From positions 86,855 through 137,716 of the forward strand of contig JAFSBT010000002.1 of NCBI GenBank assembly GCA_017437145.1: a stretch of DNA of 50,862 nucleotides, written 5' to 3'. The position numbers were made by a program, and so were the translations under genes. Shown here piece after piece: positions 16,612-25,407 of this stretch; within the stretch, counting starts at the first letter, position 1, and every line of letters begins with the position of its first letter. The DNA comes from Clostridia bacterium (lineage in GTDB: Bacteria; Bacillota; Clostridia; TANB77; CAG-508). The notes under the pieces were generated by a model, which worked only from the letters and a program-made list of their open reading frames with translations, had not been told where the DNA came from and did no database searches.

Positions 16612-17490
16612 ATGCAAAGTATTATAAGTTATAAAGATAGAGGAAATTTTGGTAATTCATCATATAGAGGTAATTGTTCAGGATATGTTATAAAAGACTT
16701 GTTAGAGCATTTCTTTCCAACGTCTAAACCTAAAAAATTTGTTGAAATTTTTAGTGGTGGAGGAACTGGTAGAGATGTTGCAAAAGCATTAAATATTACG
16801 AACAGTCTGCATTTAGATATTAATAATGGTTGGGATGCTTTAGAAGATGAAATACCATCAGGTTCAGATTTTGTTTTTTCACATCCACCATATTGGGATA
16901 TTGTTAAATATGAAAATGAAAGAGGATATTTTAATACAAACGATTTATCTAATAATATGCCTTATGAAGAGTTTATAAAAAAATTAAATAAGATTAATGC
17001 AAAAATATATTGTAGTTTAGTAAATGGTGGAAGACATGCTATTTTGATTGGTGATGTTAGAAAAAAAGGTAAATATTATAGCATTATAAAGGATATGGAT
17101 TGGTATGGTGAATTAGAAAGTCATATCATTAAAATACAATATAATTGTGTATCAGATAATAAAGTGTATAGTAATAATAATTTTATTCCAATAAAACATG
17201 AGCATCTTTTAATATTTAAGAAAAATGATGTCTTAGTTGTAAATATTAAGCATAATCAAGAGATTAAAACAAATATTTTAAATTCTATAAGTGCAACTTG
17301 GAGAGATTTAGTTCAAGCAACAATTGAATACTATAAAGGCAAAGCTACTACAGAACAGATTTATGAATTCTTAAAAAAATCCAAAAAAGCAAAGAATAAT
17401 AATTTTATAAGAGAAAAGATAAGACAGGTATTAAATACAAATTCTAATTTTTATAAATTAGATAATACTTGGTGTCTAAATATTGGTTAA
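16612..17490 (+). CDS. DNA methyltransferase-like protein with C-terminal helix domain
   Basis: 292 residues. The SAM-binding motif I is FVEIFSGGGTG near residue 43, a following acidic LHLDINNG near residue 65 and motif IV HPPYWDI near residue 88, where (S/D/N)PPY is usual. The order motif I then PPY fits an N6-adenine or N4-cytosine methyltransferase. The C-terminal ~60 residues (TEQIYEFLKKSKKAKNNNFIREKIRQVL) look like a winged helix. No restriction gene is adjacent, so it is probably an orphan enzyme protecting the element. Confidence 0.75.
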   Translation: MQSIISYKDRGNFGNSSYRGNCSGYVIKDLLEHFFPTSKPKKFVEIFSGGGTGRDVAKALNITNSLHLDINNGWDALEDEIPSGSDFVFSHPPYWDIVKYENERGYFNTNDLSNNMPYEEFIKKLNKINAKIYCSLVNGGRHAILIGDVRKKGKYYSIIKDMDWYGELESHIIKIQYNCVSDNKVYSNNNFIPIKHEHLLIFKKNDVLVVNIKHNQEIKTNILNSISATWRDLVQATIEYYKGKATTEQIYEFLKKSKKAKNNNFIREKIRQVLNTNSNFYKLDNTWCLNIG

Positions 17491-17517
17491 AGATAGATAA
17501 ATTTCTATCTTTTTTTA
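17489..17517 (+). terminator. intrinsic terminator
   Basis: Perfect AAAGATAGA / TCTATCTTT stem plus a T run, overlapping the stop of the methyltransferase gene. Confidence 0.8.
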
Positions 17518-17530
17518 GGAGGTAAATAAA

Positions 17531-18208
17531 ATGAGATTATATATAAAAGATGAGTATAAGAAGTTTGTAAATTTATTAGATTTTTCAAGAGGAAAATATA
17601 GTACAGGTCAAGTGTTTGAAGATTTTTTATATATGTCAGCAATAGCTTTAAAAAATAGTTGCGATTTCGATAAAAATGAAGAAGATTGGTACTTTTCAAT
17701 CATTAAGAAATATGAAAAAAATGAATTAGAAGTTTTTCCAAAATTATTAGCAGAGTTAGTATTGATAATAGTTAAAAATGACAAATTTACAGATGTTTTA
17801 GGAGAGATATATCAAGCAATTAATCTTAATTCTAAAGGAAGTGGGCAGTTTTTTACACCAAATCATTTAGCAGAAGCTATGGCTAAGATGATAATTGATA
17901 AACCATCAAATACTGATGGAGTAATAACTGTAAATGATCCTGCTTGTGGAAGTGGAGTTTTATTATTAAATGCAGCAAATAGTTTTAAAGATGAAAATAT
18001 TGATTATTCAAAAAAACTTCTTGTATATGGACAAGATATTGATATTAGGTGCTTTTGTATGACATATATACAATTGTCTTTGGCAGGAATACCAGGAATA
18101 GTAGTTTTAGGAAATTCCTTATTGAATGAAAAAAGAAAAATATACTATACACCACAATATGTTAAGAATTGTTTAGAGAAAAATAATAAAAAGAATAAAG
18201 CAAGTTAA
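17531..18208 (+). CDS. HsdM-like N6-methylase domain protein, lacks the catalytic NPPY part
   Basis: 225 residues. Typical type I methylase segments: GQFFTPNHLAEAMAKM near residue 99-114 and motif I NDPACGSGVLLLNAA near residue 137-151, then YGQDIDI. The protein ends soon after GNSLLNEKRK, just where the NPPF/Y catalytic motif should follow. It should bind SAM but probably cannot methylate. Short forms like this may have another role in mobile elements; no frameshift explains the loss. Ribosome site TAGGAGG. Confidence 0.75.
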   Translation: MRLYIKDEYKKFVNLLDFSRGKYSTGQVFEDFLYMSAIALKNSCDFDKNEEDWYFSIIKKYEKNELEVFPKLLAELVLIIVKNDKFTDVLGEIYQAINLNSKGSGQFFTPNHLAEAMAKMIIDKPSNTDGVITVNDPACGSGVLLLNAANSFKDENIDYSKKLLVYGQDIDIRCFCMTYIQLSLAGIPGIVVLGNSLLNEKRKIYYTPQYVKNCLEKNNKKNKAS

Positions 18209-18218
18209 AGGAGTGAGT

Positions 18219-18722
18219 ATGTTGGAATTTTATATTGATAGAGAAATAAAAAAGTTAGGTAAACAAAAAATTAAAATAACATCAGATGAAATAAAACAAA
18301 TCGCTGAGTTTTATTCAAATAACAATAGTGATGACTCAAAGGATTATTATAAGAATTTAATTTTAGAATTAATATCAAGAGATTATTCAAAGAGATATAA
18401 AGAGTTTTTAATAAATAACCATAGAGAGTTTATAAATGAATTAGTTGATTTTTGCTTTCATAACCAATATTTAATCGACACAGATGGAATAGCAATGATT
18501 TATGAATTGGATATTGATAATAAAAAACAATTAGACCAATACTTTAATGAAATGTTAAACAATCAACCTTTAGATGAGTTTATAGAGGATTTGGTTAATG
18601 ATTTTGATGAGATAACTACAAGCGATTTGCAAGGAGTGGTTCAAGCTCGTTGTATGAGGACGAAAGAAGATGAAAACGCAATCTTAAATGAAATTTATAA
18701 TAAAGTTGATAAGAAAATTTAG
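18219..18722 (+). CDS. hypothetical element protein
   Basis: 167 residues; ATG 18219 stands five bases after AAGGAG. Acidic, mostly helical (FYIDREIKKLGKQKIKI, LDEFIEDLVNDFDEITTSDLQGVVQARCM). No family was recognised. It is spaced ten bases after the methylase-like gene and eleven before the next one, so it is part of one transcript. Confidence 0.6.
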   Translation: MLEFYIDREIKKLGKQKIKITSDEIKQIAEFYSNNNSDDSKDYYKNLILELISRDYSKRYKEFLINNHREFINELVDFCFHNQYLIDTDGIAMIYELDIDNKKQLDQYFNEMLNNQPLDEFIEDLVNDFDEITTSDLQGVVQARCMRTKEDENAILNEIYNKVDKKI

Positions 18723-18733
18723 GAGGAAATATT

Positions 18734-19021
18734 ATGAGAGAAAATATGAAATTATTTATACAAGAATGTAATAAAAAAATAAAAAAAGAACATACAAAAA
18801 TTAATATTTGGAAGAAGAGAATTTCAGAATGTGAATCAATAATAGGAATAGTTAGTCAAACAGATAATTCATCAGCTGTTCAAATGTACAGAAATAAAAT
18901 TGATGAGTATTTAATTAAAATTGATAATGCAATGGAAGAAATAAGACATAATGAAAGTATAAAACTAACATTAAGAGATGTTGATAAAATTATAAAAAGA
19001 GGGGTGAAGAAGTGTGCCTAA
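18734..19021 (+). CDS. small coiled-coil hypothetical protein
   Basis: Ninety-five residues, lysine-rich and almost wholly helical (KKIKKEHTKINIWKKRISECES, YLIKIDNAMEEIRHNESIKLTLRDVDKIIKRGVKK). Strong TAGGAGGAA site. It overlaps the ArdC-like gene by eight bases, so coupled translation and a helper role for that protein are possible. No family was recognised. Confidence 0.6.
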   Translation: MRENMKLFIQECNKKIKKEHTKINIWKKRISECESIIGIVSQTDNSSAVQMYRNKIDEYLIKIDNAMEEIRHNESIKLTLRDVDKIIKRGVKKCA

Positions 19022-19881
19022 TGTAAGTTATAAAAAGTTGATTGCTGGAGTACAAAAAGTAATTGAAAGAGGAGATTATATTGAATGTTTAAAGATGATG
19101 AAAAAAATGAGAAATTATAAATATAGTTTTACTAATTCAATGTTAATATATGCTCAAAATCCAAATGCAACAATTGTTAAAGGATTTATGAGTTGGCAAA
19201 AACTTCGGCAGAGGTATAAAAAAACATCCTAGAAGTATCTATATTTATTATCCTATAAAAACAAAGTCAAGAGATAGGATTGAAGGACAACAAAATTTTG
19301 AAGGTATAGAGCAAAAAGAAAGAAGTCAAGAAGGAACTACAGAAATGATTAATGATATAACATACAGAAGGACTGTGATTTTTGATATAGCAGATACATA
19401 TCTTCATAAAGGTGTAAAACCTGTTCCAATACTAGAAGATAAAATTGATAATAATACAACTGAAGACTTTTACGAAATTTTAAAATCTATATCTAAATGC
19501 CCTGTTATAGAATGTGAAAATACATTTGGAGGTAAAGGGTATTATGATAGTAAAAATAATAAAATAATTATAAATAGTGATCTTACACAAGATGATAAAA
19601 CAGCAACTCTTCTTCATGAAATGACTCATAGTTTATATGATGATTTTGTATATAAGGAAGAAAGGCAAAAAAGTGAGATATTCGTTGAATCTGTTGCATT
19701 TTTAGTAGCAGATTATTTTAATTTCGATACAAGTCTTTGTAGTTTTGGATATATAACTCATTGGGCTAAGGATAATATAAATGAAGTAATAAAACTTGGA
19801 AAGAAGATACAAGACACATCAAAAGAATTTATAAAAATGATAGAAGATAAACTTGATAATCAATTAAAAATAAGTGCATAA
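19014..19881 (+). CDS. ArdC-like anti-restriction protein with zinc peptidase motif, needs +1 shift at CGG
   Basis: 288 residues after a +1 shift at 19206; the unshifted frame stops at 19232. GTG start with GGGGTGA seven bases upstream. N-terminal ArdC-type single-strand DNA domain: FTNSMLIYAQNPNATIVKGFMSWQKL, then GRGIKKHPRSIYIYYPI after the shift, which matches the usual WxxLGRxVKKGExxIxI pattern. The C-terminal domain has LLHEMTHSLY, an HExxH zinc site, near residue 196-205. ArdC protects incoming plasmid DNA from host restriction. This is one of the clearest cases of the CGG shift. Confidence 0.88.
19206..19209 (+). other. +1 frameshift site 2 (CTT CGGC)
   Basis: In-frame CGG after CTT inside the ArdC-like gene. 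Reading GGC as Gly yields QKL-G-RGIKK, the family pattern. Unshifted reading stops after eight more codons. Confidence 0.9.
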
Positions 19882-19893
19882 AAATAAGAAATT

Positions 19894-19924
19894 AATAGAG
19901 TAAGTTAAATCTTACTCTATTTTA
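19894..19924 (+). terminator. intrinsic terminator
   Basis: Perfect eleven-base stem AATAGAGTAAG / CTTACTCTATT plus TTT. Confidence 0.75.
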
Positions 19925-19937
19925 AGGAGGAGATAAT

Positions 19938-20814
19938 ATGAGTCACTTTTCAGTTGCTGTATTTACAGATGAAAATACAACTGTTGAAGAATTGTTAGAA
20001 CCATTTTACGAAGGGATAGAAGTTGATAAATATATAGCATTAACAAAAGAAGATATTATACAAAGGGGAAAACGTAAAATAAATCATTTAAAAAAATTAT
20101 ATAAAACATATATGAAAGACAAAAGAAAATATAGAAGAGAAAATTTCAGAAACATTGAACATTTAAGACTTATAAAAAGAGTACCAATAATGGCTAAATG
20201 GAATAATGAAAAAATCTATAAATATGAAACTAGGTTTTATGAAAAAGAAGAGATAGCAGAAAATGGAGGTATATATTCCACATATAATCCAATATCTAAA
20301 TGGGATTGGTATGAGATAGGTCGGAAGATGGCGTGATAGGTTAATAGTTCCAAAATATAATTATAAAAAAGATATAGACTTTTCACAGGCAGATAATATA
20401 ATGACAGATAAGGAAAATAAAGAAATCACGGTATCAAAAGGCAGGATAGCTAAACATTATAGATATGTTGATTCAGCTTTAATAAAAAACATAAAATGGG
20501 ATCTTATGGAAGAAATAGAAAAGAATAATTTAGAACCATATGAAGATTTTATCGAAAAATCATTTTATTCAAAAGAATACTTAAAAACTAAATATCCAAC
20601 AGAAGAAGAATACAAAAGAAGTTTTACTAAATTTTATACTTATGCTGTTTTAACACCTGACGGAGAATGGCACGAACCAGGAAAAGTTGGATGGTGGGGA
20701 ATTTCAAGTGCAACACCTGAACAGGAGATAGAATTTGAGAAAAACTATGAGGAAAAATTTATTAAAGTAGCGAATCCAGAATGGAAATTAACTATAGTAG
20801 ATTGCCATATATAA
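19938..20814 (+). CDS. element/phage-type conserved protein (WDWYxIGGRW family), needs +1 shift at CGG
   Basis: 291 residues after a +1 shift at 20322; otherwise stops at 20336. The N-terminus MSHFSVAVFTD and the central ISKWDWYEIGGRWRDRLIV, which is split exactly at GG, are typical of a phage and element protein family without known function. The C-terminal half (FYTYAVLTPDGEWHEPGKVGWWGISS) belongs to the same family and lies wholly in the shifted frame. Strong AAGGAGGAG site. An ATG in the shifted frame at 20401 has no ribosome site, so separate translation is unlikely. Confidence 0.85.
20322..20325 (+). other. +1 frameshift site 3 (GGT CGGA)
   Basis: In-frame CGG after GGT. Reading GGA as Gly gives EIG-G-RWRDR, as in relatives with a WxxxGGRW motif. 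Unshifted reading stops four codons later. Confidence 0.9.
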
Positions 20815-20863
20815 AAAATAAAGTTTAAATTGTAAAATATAATTTTAAGAAAGGAAGAAATAT

Positions 20864-21946
20864 ATGAATCAACAGGAAATCTTGAATAGAACTAGCATTA
20901 TAAATGTTAAGAATAAATTAAATCTTAATGAAGTATGTTCTTTTGGAGATACCATCTATGTAAATTGTCCTTTTTGTTATTCTGAAAATGGAGATATGAA
21001 ATTAAATGTTTCAAATAACAGTTATGTATGTAAAAAGTGTGAAGCTAAAGGTTATTCAATAGGTTTATATGCAAGATTAAAATTAAAAAGTAATAAAGAG
21101 GCTTTTAAAGAACTAATATCCTTAGAACCAGAAATTAATTTTGAATATACTCCAACAACATATAACAATAGAAAAAATGAAGATGAGCTTGATATTGTAT
21201 ATAGAGAACTATTAAGAAATTTGAAACTTGAAGATAGGCATTATAAAAAACTTATTTCTTATGGATTTACAAATGCAGATATTAAAAATATTGGATTTAA
21301 AACAATTCCACTTAATGAAAGCAAAAAAATTGAAATTTGCAAAAAACTTATTAAAAACGGATATGAACTACAAGGTACACCAGGATTCTATCAAAATGCA
21401 AATTTTAAATGGACTTTTAAAAGTCATAGTGGAATTTTTGTACCAGTAATTAATAATAATACTATCATTGGTTTAAGAATTCATTTAGATAAAAAATATA
21501 ATGCAAACACAACTGATATATGGTTTAGTAGTAAAAATGAATATAACGGAAGTAAGGCTAAAAATGAATTTATGATATTAAGACCAGAAGGTTTTAATAT
21601 TCAGCTTGTAAGCAATAATAATAAACAAGATGTAATTATTGCTACTGAAATGATATTAGCTCACAAACTACATTCTATATATAAAAACGAAATAGTTATT
21701 GGAATACCAAATATCATATCAAAATCGGAAACCATAAGACTTGCAAGTTTAGTAAATATTGATAATGTTTATTTGGTTATGGATTTTCATACAATGTCAA
21801 ATTCAGCTGTATCTGCAATAGAAAATTTATATGACTATCTTGGTAAAGACAAAATAATAAACCTACTATCATTTAATCAAGGTGAGATACCAGAAGTAAT
21901 AAAGGATAGATTTAATATAGGTGAGATAAAACAAAATATAGCATAA
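20864..21946 (+). CDS. DnaG-like primase/zinc-finger protein with degenerate Toprim part
   Basis: 360 residues. Zinc finger of the CHC2 class at about residues 36-60 (NCPFCYSENGDMKLNVS, CKKCEAKGYS). The central part resembles DnaG-type phage proteins (GIFVPVINNNTIIGLRIHLDKK). The C-terminal part has Toprim-like strands (DVIIATEMILAHKL, NVYLVMDFHTM) but TEM in place of TEG and no clean DxD. It could prime or bind the transferred strand. Ribosome site AAAGGAAG. Confidence 0.75.
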   Translation: MNQQEILNRTSIINVKNKLNLNEVCSFGDTIYVNCPFCYSENGDMKLNVSNNSYVCKKCEAKGYSIGLYARLKLKSNKEAFKELISLEPEINFEYTPTTYNNRKNEDELDIVYRELLRNLKLEDRHYKKLISYGFTNADIKNIGFKTIPLNESKKIEICKKLIKNGYELQGTPGFYQNANFKWTFKSHSGIFVPVINNNTIIGLRIHLDKKYNANTTDIWFSSKNEYNGSKAKNEFMILRPEGFNIQLVSNNNKQDVIIATEMILAHKLHSIYKNEIVIGIPNIISKSETIRLASLVNIDNVYLVMDFHTMSNSAVSAIENLYDYLGKDKIINLLSFNQGEIPEVIKDRFNIGEIKQNIA

Positions 21947-21956
21947 GGAGGTTCTT

Positions 21957-22106
21957 ATGAGTAATTTTTATATGTCAGAGGAAGATTTAAAAATACTAAA
22001 AAAATCAATAATTAAAGTTAAAAAAAGTAAAATCTTTAAAGAACTTGAAGAGGCTAAGAGATTAGAAAAAATAAAAGAAAATAAAACGTCAGTAAAAGCT
22101 GCGTAA
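21957..22106 (+). CDS. 49-residue helical hypothetical protein
   Basis: ATG 21957 eight bases after AAGGAGG. Lysine-rich helix (EEDLKILKKSIIKVKKSKIFKELEEAK). No family was recognised. It stands ten bases after the primase-like gene and is probably translated with it. Confidence 0.55.
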   Translation: MSNFYMSEEDLKILKKSIIKVKKSKIFKELEEAKRLEKIKENKTSVKAA

Positions 22107-22111
22107 AATTG

Positions 22112-22141
22112 TAAGGAGTTTATTATCATATAAGCTCCTTA
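22112..22141 (+). other. eleven-base hairpin between two element genes
   Basis: TAAGGAGTTTA / TAAGCTCCTTA with one G-U pair and no T run. It contains an AGGAG in its 5' arm. It could be an RNA stability or processing element. Confidence 0.45.
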
Positions 22142-22173
22142 TATAAATTTAAGAATAAAGGAGAGATTAATAT

Positions 22174-22566
22174 ATGTTAAAAATGTTAAGTAAAGAAAGA
22201 AAAATGGCTAAAAAAATTAAATTAATGTTAAATAAAAGAGGTTTTATAGTAGATGTAAAACCAGCAAAGGGAACTAAAAGTGTTTATTTAAAACTTGATA
22301 ATGGAGCTTGTCCAGGTATAAGAATTAGTAATCATAAAAATAAGAAAACAAATTATTGTTTTAATATGATTAATAATTATAATGGTGCAAGAACAGAATT
22401 CTCAAATGGTCAAACTAAACACTTCTACAATTTTAATTCAGTAGGAAGACTTATAAGTGAAGTTGAAAGGGAACGATCTAATAAGATTATAAAATATGGT
22501 TATTCAAACTATATTAAGAAAAGAAATAAAGAAACTATAGTTTATAACTATAATAGGGCAGCATAG
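22174..22566 (+). CDS. basic hypothetical element protein
   Basis: 130 residues, very basic, Asn- and Tyr-rich. N-terminal helices (KMLSKERKMAKKIKLMLNKRGF) are followed by strands (VDVKPAKGTKSVYLKLDNG). The charge suggests nucleic-acid binding. No family was recognised. Ribosome site AAAGGAGAG. Confidence 0.6.
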   Translation: MLKMLSKERKMAKKIKLMLNKRGFIVDVKPAKGTKSVYLKLDNGACPGIRISNHKNKKTNYCFNMINNYNGARTEFSNGQTKHFYNFNSVGRLISEVERERSNKIIKYGYSNYIKKRNKETIVYNYNRAA

Positions 22567-22578
22567 GAGGAGTAATAT

Positions 22579-22932
22579 ATGTCATCAATAAAAATTGATA
22601 AACCAAAAGAAGTAAGTAAAGGAATATATGAAATTATTGCACCACATTTTACTCATAAGGTATTGGGAGAAATTTGGTATGAATATATGAATTTTAATGC
22701 TAATAATGGAACGATCATTTATTTATTAAATTTAGCTAGTATTATTCCTGCTGATAAAACTAGCATATTAAACATAACGGATTATATTATAAAAATTAAC
22801 AAATATGGAGAAGAGAAAGTCAATGGTGCAAAGGAATTTAGAAAATTTATAGTTAAATATCCTGAAATATATATACAAGGCATAATGAATGAATATAAAA
22901 ATAAGCAAAAATTTAATAAGAAGGAGAAATAA
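22579..22932 (+). CDS. hypothetical element protein
   Basis: 117 residues, no family recognised. A mixed alpha/beta N-terminus (GIYEIIAPHFTHKVLGEIWYEYMNF) is followed by helices and a lysine-rich C-terminus. Ribosome site TAGGAGGAG. Confidence 0.55.
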   Translation: MSSIKIDKPKEVSKGIYEIIAPHFTHKVLGEIWYEYMNFNANNGTIIYLLNLASIIPADKTSILNITDYIIKINKYGEEKVNGAKEFRKFIVKYPEIYIQGIMNEYKNKQKFNKKEK

Positions 22933-22934
22933 TA

Positions 22935-23105
22935 GTGTTATATATGATAAAAAATTATGGTTGTGATGATACAACGACAAGTGTAATGAAACTAACAAAA
23001 AGTGAATATAAAACGTTAACCAGATTTATTAGAAAAAATAATTTAAATTCAACTCATGAATGTCAACCTATAATTGAAATTTTTAAATTTAAAAAGAAAA
23101 AATAA
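22935..23105 (+). CDS. small hypothetical protein
   Basis: Fifty-six residues if GTG 22935 is used (AAGGAGAAA just upstream), 53 from ATG 22944. One strand-helix unit with KLTKSEYKTLTRFIRKNN and a lysine tail. No family was recognised. It is the last gene before a terminator. Confidence 0.5.
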   Translation: MLYMIKNYGCDDTTTSVMKLTKSEYKTLTRFIRKNNLNSTHECQPIIEIFKFKKKK

Positions 23106-23110
23106 AATTT

Positions 23111-23144
23111 AAAAGGTATTAACGATTGAAGTTAGTACCTTTTA
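23111..23144 (+). terminator. intrinsic terminator
   Basis: AAAAGGTA..TAAC / GTTA..TACCTTTT stem with a T-rich tail. It ends the long element transcript. Confidence 0.75.
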
Positions 23145-23160
23145 TTTTTCATTACAAACA

Positions 23161-23199
23161 AAACAAATGTTTGACAGCGAAGAAAAAAAGTGGTATAAT
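23161..23199 (+). promoter_or_regulatory. sigma-A promoter of the polymerase operon with a possible LexA-like site
   Basis: TTGACA 23171, 17-base spacer, TATAAT 23194: a consensus promoter. AAACAAATGTTT (23161-23172) overlaps the -35 box and resembles the Firmicutes LexA box GAACNNNNGTTC with G to A changes. SOS control would fit an error-prone polymerase, but this box is weak evidence. Confidence 0.8.
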
Positions 23200-23225
23200 T
23201 CCAAAAAAAGATTAGGGGGTGCAAC

Positions 23226-24482
23226 TTGAATAAAGTATATTTAGTTATTGATTTAAAATCATTCTATGCTTCAGTAGAATGTGTTGAAAGAGGGTTAGAT
23301 CCATTTAATACAAATTTAGTAGTTGCAGATCCTAGTCGTGGAAAAGGTGGAATATGTTTAGCAATAACTCCTGCAATGAAAATGTTAGGAATAAAGAATA
23401 GATGTAGAATATATGAGATTCCATCAAATGTAAAATATATAACTGCACTACCAAGAATGAATAAATATATAGAATATTCAGCAAATATATATGCTATTTA
23501 TTTAAAATATATAGCAAAAGAAGATATTTATCCATATTCAATTGATGAATGTTTTTTAGATGTGACTAATTATTTAAATACCTATAATATGAATGGTATG
23601 CAACTAGCTAAAAAAATAATGAAGGATGTTTTTGATACTTTGGGAATAACTGCAACTTGTGGAATAGGTACAAATATGTATTTAGCAAAAGTAGCATTAG
23701 ATATAATGTCTAAACATAGTCCTACAAATATAGGTTGGCTTAATGAAGAGAGATATAAAAAGGAATTATGGCATTATAAACCTTTAACAGATTTCTGGCA
23801 AATTGGAGTAGGAATTGAAAGAAGATTAAATAAATTAGGACTACATGATATGTATGATATTGCTCATTGCAACGAAAAGAAGTTGTATAAAGAATTCGGT
23901 ATAAATGCAGAGTTTCTAATAGACCATTCAAAAGGAATAGAACCATGTACTATTAAAGATATTAAAGACTATAAACCTAAAAGTAATTCAATAAGTAATA
24001 GTCAAATTTTATTTAAGGATTATAATTATGATGATGCAAAATTAATAGTAAAAGAAATGGTAGAGTTATTATCACAACAATTAGTACAGAAAAATTTAGC
24101 AACTGACTGTATTAAACTTTATATAGGATATTCAAAAGATATTAGAAAGGCAACTGGAGGAACAAGAAGATTACATGATTTTACAAATCAATATAGCAAA
24201 TTAGTTTTTGAATTTTTAAAACTATATGAACAAACAACAGATAAAGATAATCCAATTAGAAGGGTAGGAATATCTTTTGAAAGACTGCAGCAAGACGAAA
24301 ATGAACAGCTTAATTTATTTGAAAGTATTGAAAGTAAAGATAAAGAAAAAAGGCTGGAAAAAACTATAATTGAACTAAAAGCAAAAATGGGTAAAAACGC
24401 AATTCTAAAAGGTATGAACTTAGAAGAGAACGCAACAACAATAATAAGAAATAAATTAATAGGAGGTCATAATGGCTACTAG
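23226..24482 (+). CDS. Y-family error-prone DNA polymerase (UmuC/UvrX type)
   Basis: 418 residues, TTG start after AGGGGGTG. Catalytic motifs: YLVIDLKSFYASVE at residues 5-18 and YSIDECFLDVT near residue 103, then the helix-hairpin-helix GVGIERRLNKLGLHDMYDI and a little-finger domain. A C-terminal QLNLFE could be a clamp-binding motif (QLxLF). Mobile elements often carry UmuC with a YolD protein, as here with 11 bases of overlap. It replicates across lesions. Confidence 0.93.
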   Translation: MNKVYLVIDLKSFYASVECVERGLDPFNTNLVVADPSRGKGGICLAITPAMKMLGIKNRCRIYEIPSNVKYITALPRMNKYIEYSANIYAIYLKYIAKEDIYPYSIDECFLDVTNYLNTYNMNGMQLAKKIMKDVFDTLGITATCGIGTNMYLAKVALDIMSKHSPTNIGWLNEERYKKELWHYKPLTDFWQIGVGIERRLNKLGLHDMYDIAHCNEKKLYKEFGINAEFLIDHSKGIEPCTIKDIKDYKPKSNSISNSQILFKDYNYDDAKLIVKEMVELLSQQLVQKNLATDCIKLYIGYSKDIRKATGGTRRLHDFTNQYSKLVFEFLKLYEQTTDKDNPIRRVGISFERLQQDENEQLNLFESIESKDKEKRLEKTIIELKAKMGKNAILKGMNLEENATTIIRNKLIGGHNGY

Positions 24483-24789
24483 CAGAGCTGATAGAGCTAA
24501 GCAGTTTATGGCATTTGATGCATTAAAAGGATTACAAGAAGCATATAGGGAAAAAGAAATTATATATGAAGATAGAATAGATTTATCTGAAGAATCTGAA
24601 AGAGAATTATCAGAAAAACTTTTAATGATTGAACCAGGAACTACTATACAAGTAAAATATTATAAAAATAGAAAGTATGAAACTATTTTAGGAATAGTAA
24701 AGAAAATTAATCCAGTAAAAAGAAAAATCGTTATAGAAGATGAAATAAATATTAATATAAATGATATTGCAGATATTACTATTATTTAG
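24472..24789 (+). CDS. YolD-like protein
   Basis: 105 residues. The N-terminus RADRAKQFMAFDALKGLQEAYREKE is the YolD-like signature, followed by a beta-rich part (TIQVKYYKNRKYETILGIVKKI). It overlaps the polymerase gene and has an AGGAGG site inside the end of it. YolD-like proteins are steady partners of UmuC-type polymerases in Firmicutes; their mechanism is unclear. Confidence 0.88.
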   Translation: MATSRADRAKQFMAFDALKGLQEAYREKEIIYEDRIDLSEESERELSEKLLMIEPGTTIQVKYYKNRKYETILGIVKKINPVKRKIVIEDEINININDIADITII

Positions 24790-24874
24790 AGCTTATTTGA
24801 AAAAATATAAAATATCTGTTATTATATTAACAAACCAATGATAACATTCTAGAGTCAATAAAAAGGATTTTGTT

Positions 24875-25127
24875 ATGAATAAAATATATAAAGAACCAAT
24901 AAAAGACGAAGCAGAAACAACAATAAATGTATTATATAATGAAAATAAGTTAGTTTTATATACTAACAAAGTTTCCTTGCAAAAACAACTTGTTAAAATT
25001 ATAGGAGAACCGACAAAAGAATTTAAAATTAAAAGAAGTATAAGTCGGAAGCCTTTGGGAAATTTCACTTGATGAAAAGACTAAAATATCAAGGTTAGTA
25101 TTAAAAGCTAATATTTTTGAATTATAG
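24875..25127 (+). CDS. small hypothetical protein that needs a +1 shift at CGG
   Basis: Eighty-three residues after the shift at 25046; otherwise stops at 25072. Before the site: two strands and a helix (INVLYNENKLVLYTNKVSLQKQLVKII). After the site: GSLWEISLDEKTKISRLVLKANIF, which continues the beta pattern and looks like coding sequence, although the family is unknown. The shifted frame ends nine bases before the next start. The homology support is weaker than at the other sites, but the codon and its position are the same. Confidence 0.65.
25046..25049 (+). other. +1 frameshift site 4 (AGT CGGA)
   Basis: In-frame CGG after AGT; reading GGA as Gly extends the frame by 26 codons to 25127. 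The unshifted frame ends eight codons later. Confidence 0.7.
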
Positions 25128-25136
25128 GAGTAAAAA

Positions 25137-25391
25137 ATGACATTACAAGATATAAGAAAAAGCATAGACAAAAAAATTGAGCAAAATGAAAAAATAATAA
25201 AATATACATATTATGAATTAAGAGTAAAAGAAGATAAAAGTATTGAAGATACTGAATTGTTTATAAAATATGCTAAAATGATATTAGAAAACTTAAATTA
25301 TTCCGTATATACAACAGGACAATTTTATTCTTATCAAGGTGAAAACAAATATATTGATATAAATGAATTGCTAGTTGCTATTAAACAATAA
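25137..25391 (+). CDS. small hypothetical protein
   Basis: Eighty-four residues. Helical N-terminus (LQDIRKSIDKKIEQNEKIIKY), then a strand region and YIDINELLVAIKQ. No family was recognised. TAGGAG precedes the ATG. It follows the frameshift gene closely and precedes an SH3-like gene. Confidence 0.55.
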   Translation: MTLQDIRKSIDKKIEQNEKIIKYTYYELRVKEDKSIEDTELFIKYAKMILENLNYSVYTTGQFYSYQGENKYIDINELLVAIKQ

Positions 25392-25407
25392 ATGGAGGAA
25401 AATACAA

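Noticed and set aside
20401..20814. Separate gene starting at ATG 20401
   Set aside because: No ribosome site, and the sequence between the CGG shift and this ATG also codes in the same frame (RWRDRLIVPKYNYKKD).
23161..23172. LexA box as a separate confident feature
   Set aside because: Half-sites are AAAC/GTTT rather than GAAC/GTTC; kept only as a note with the promoter.
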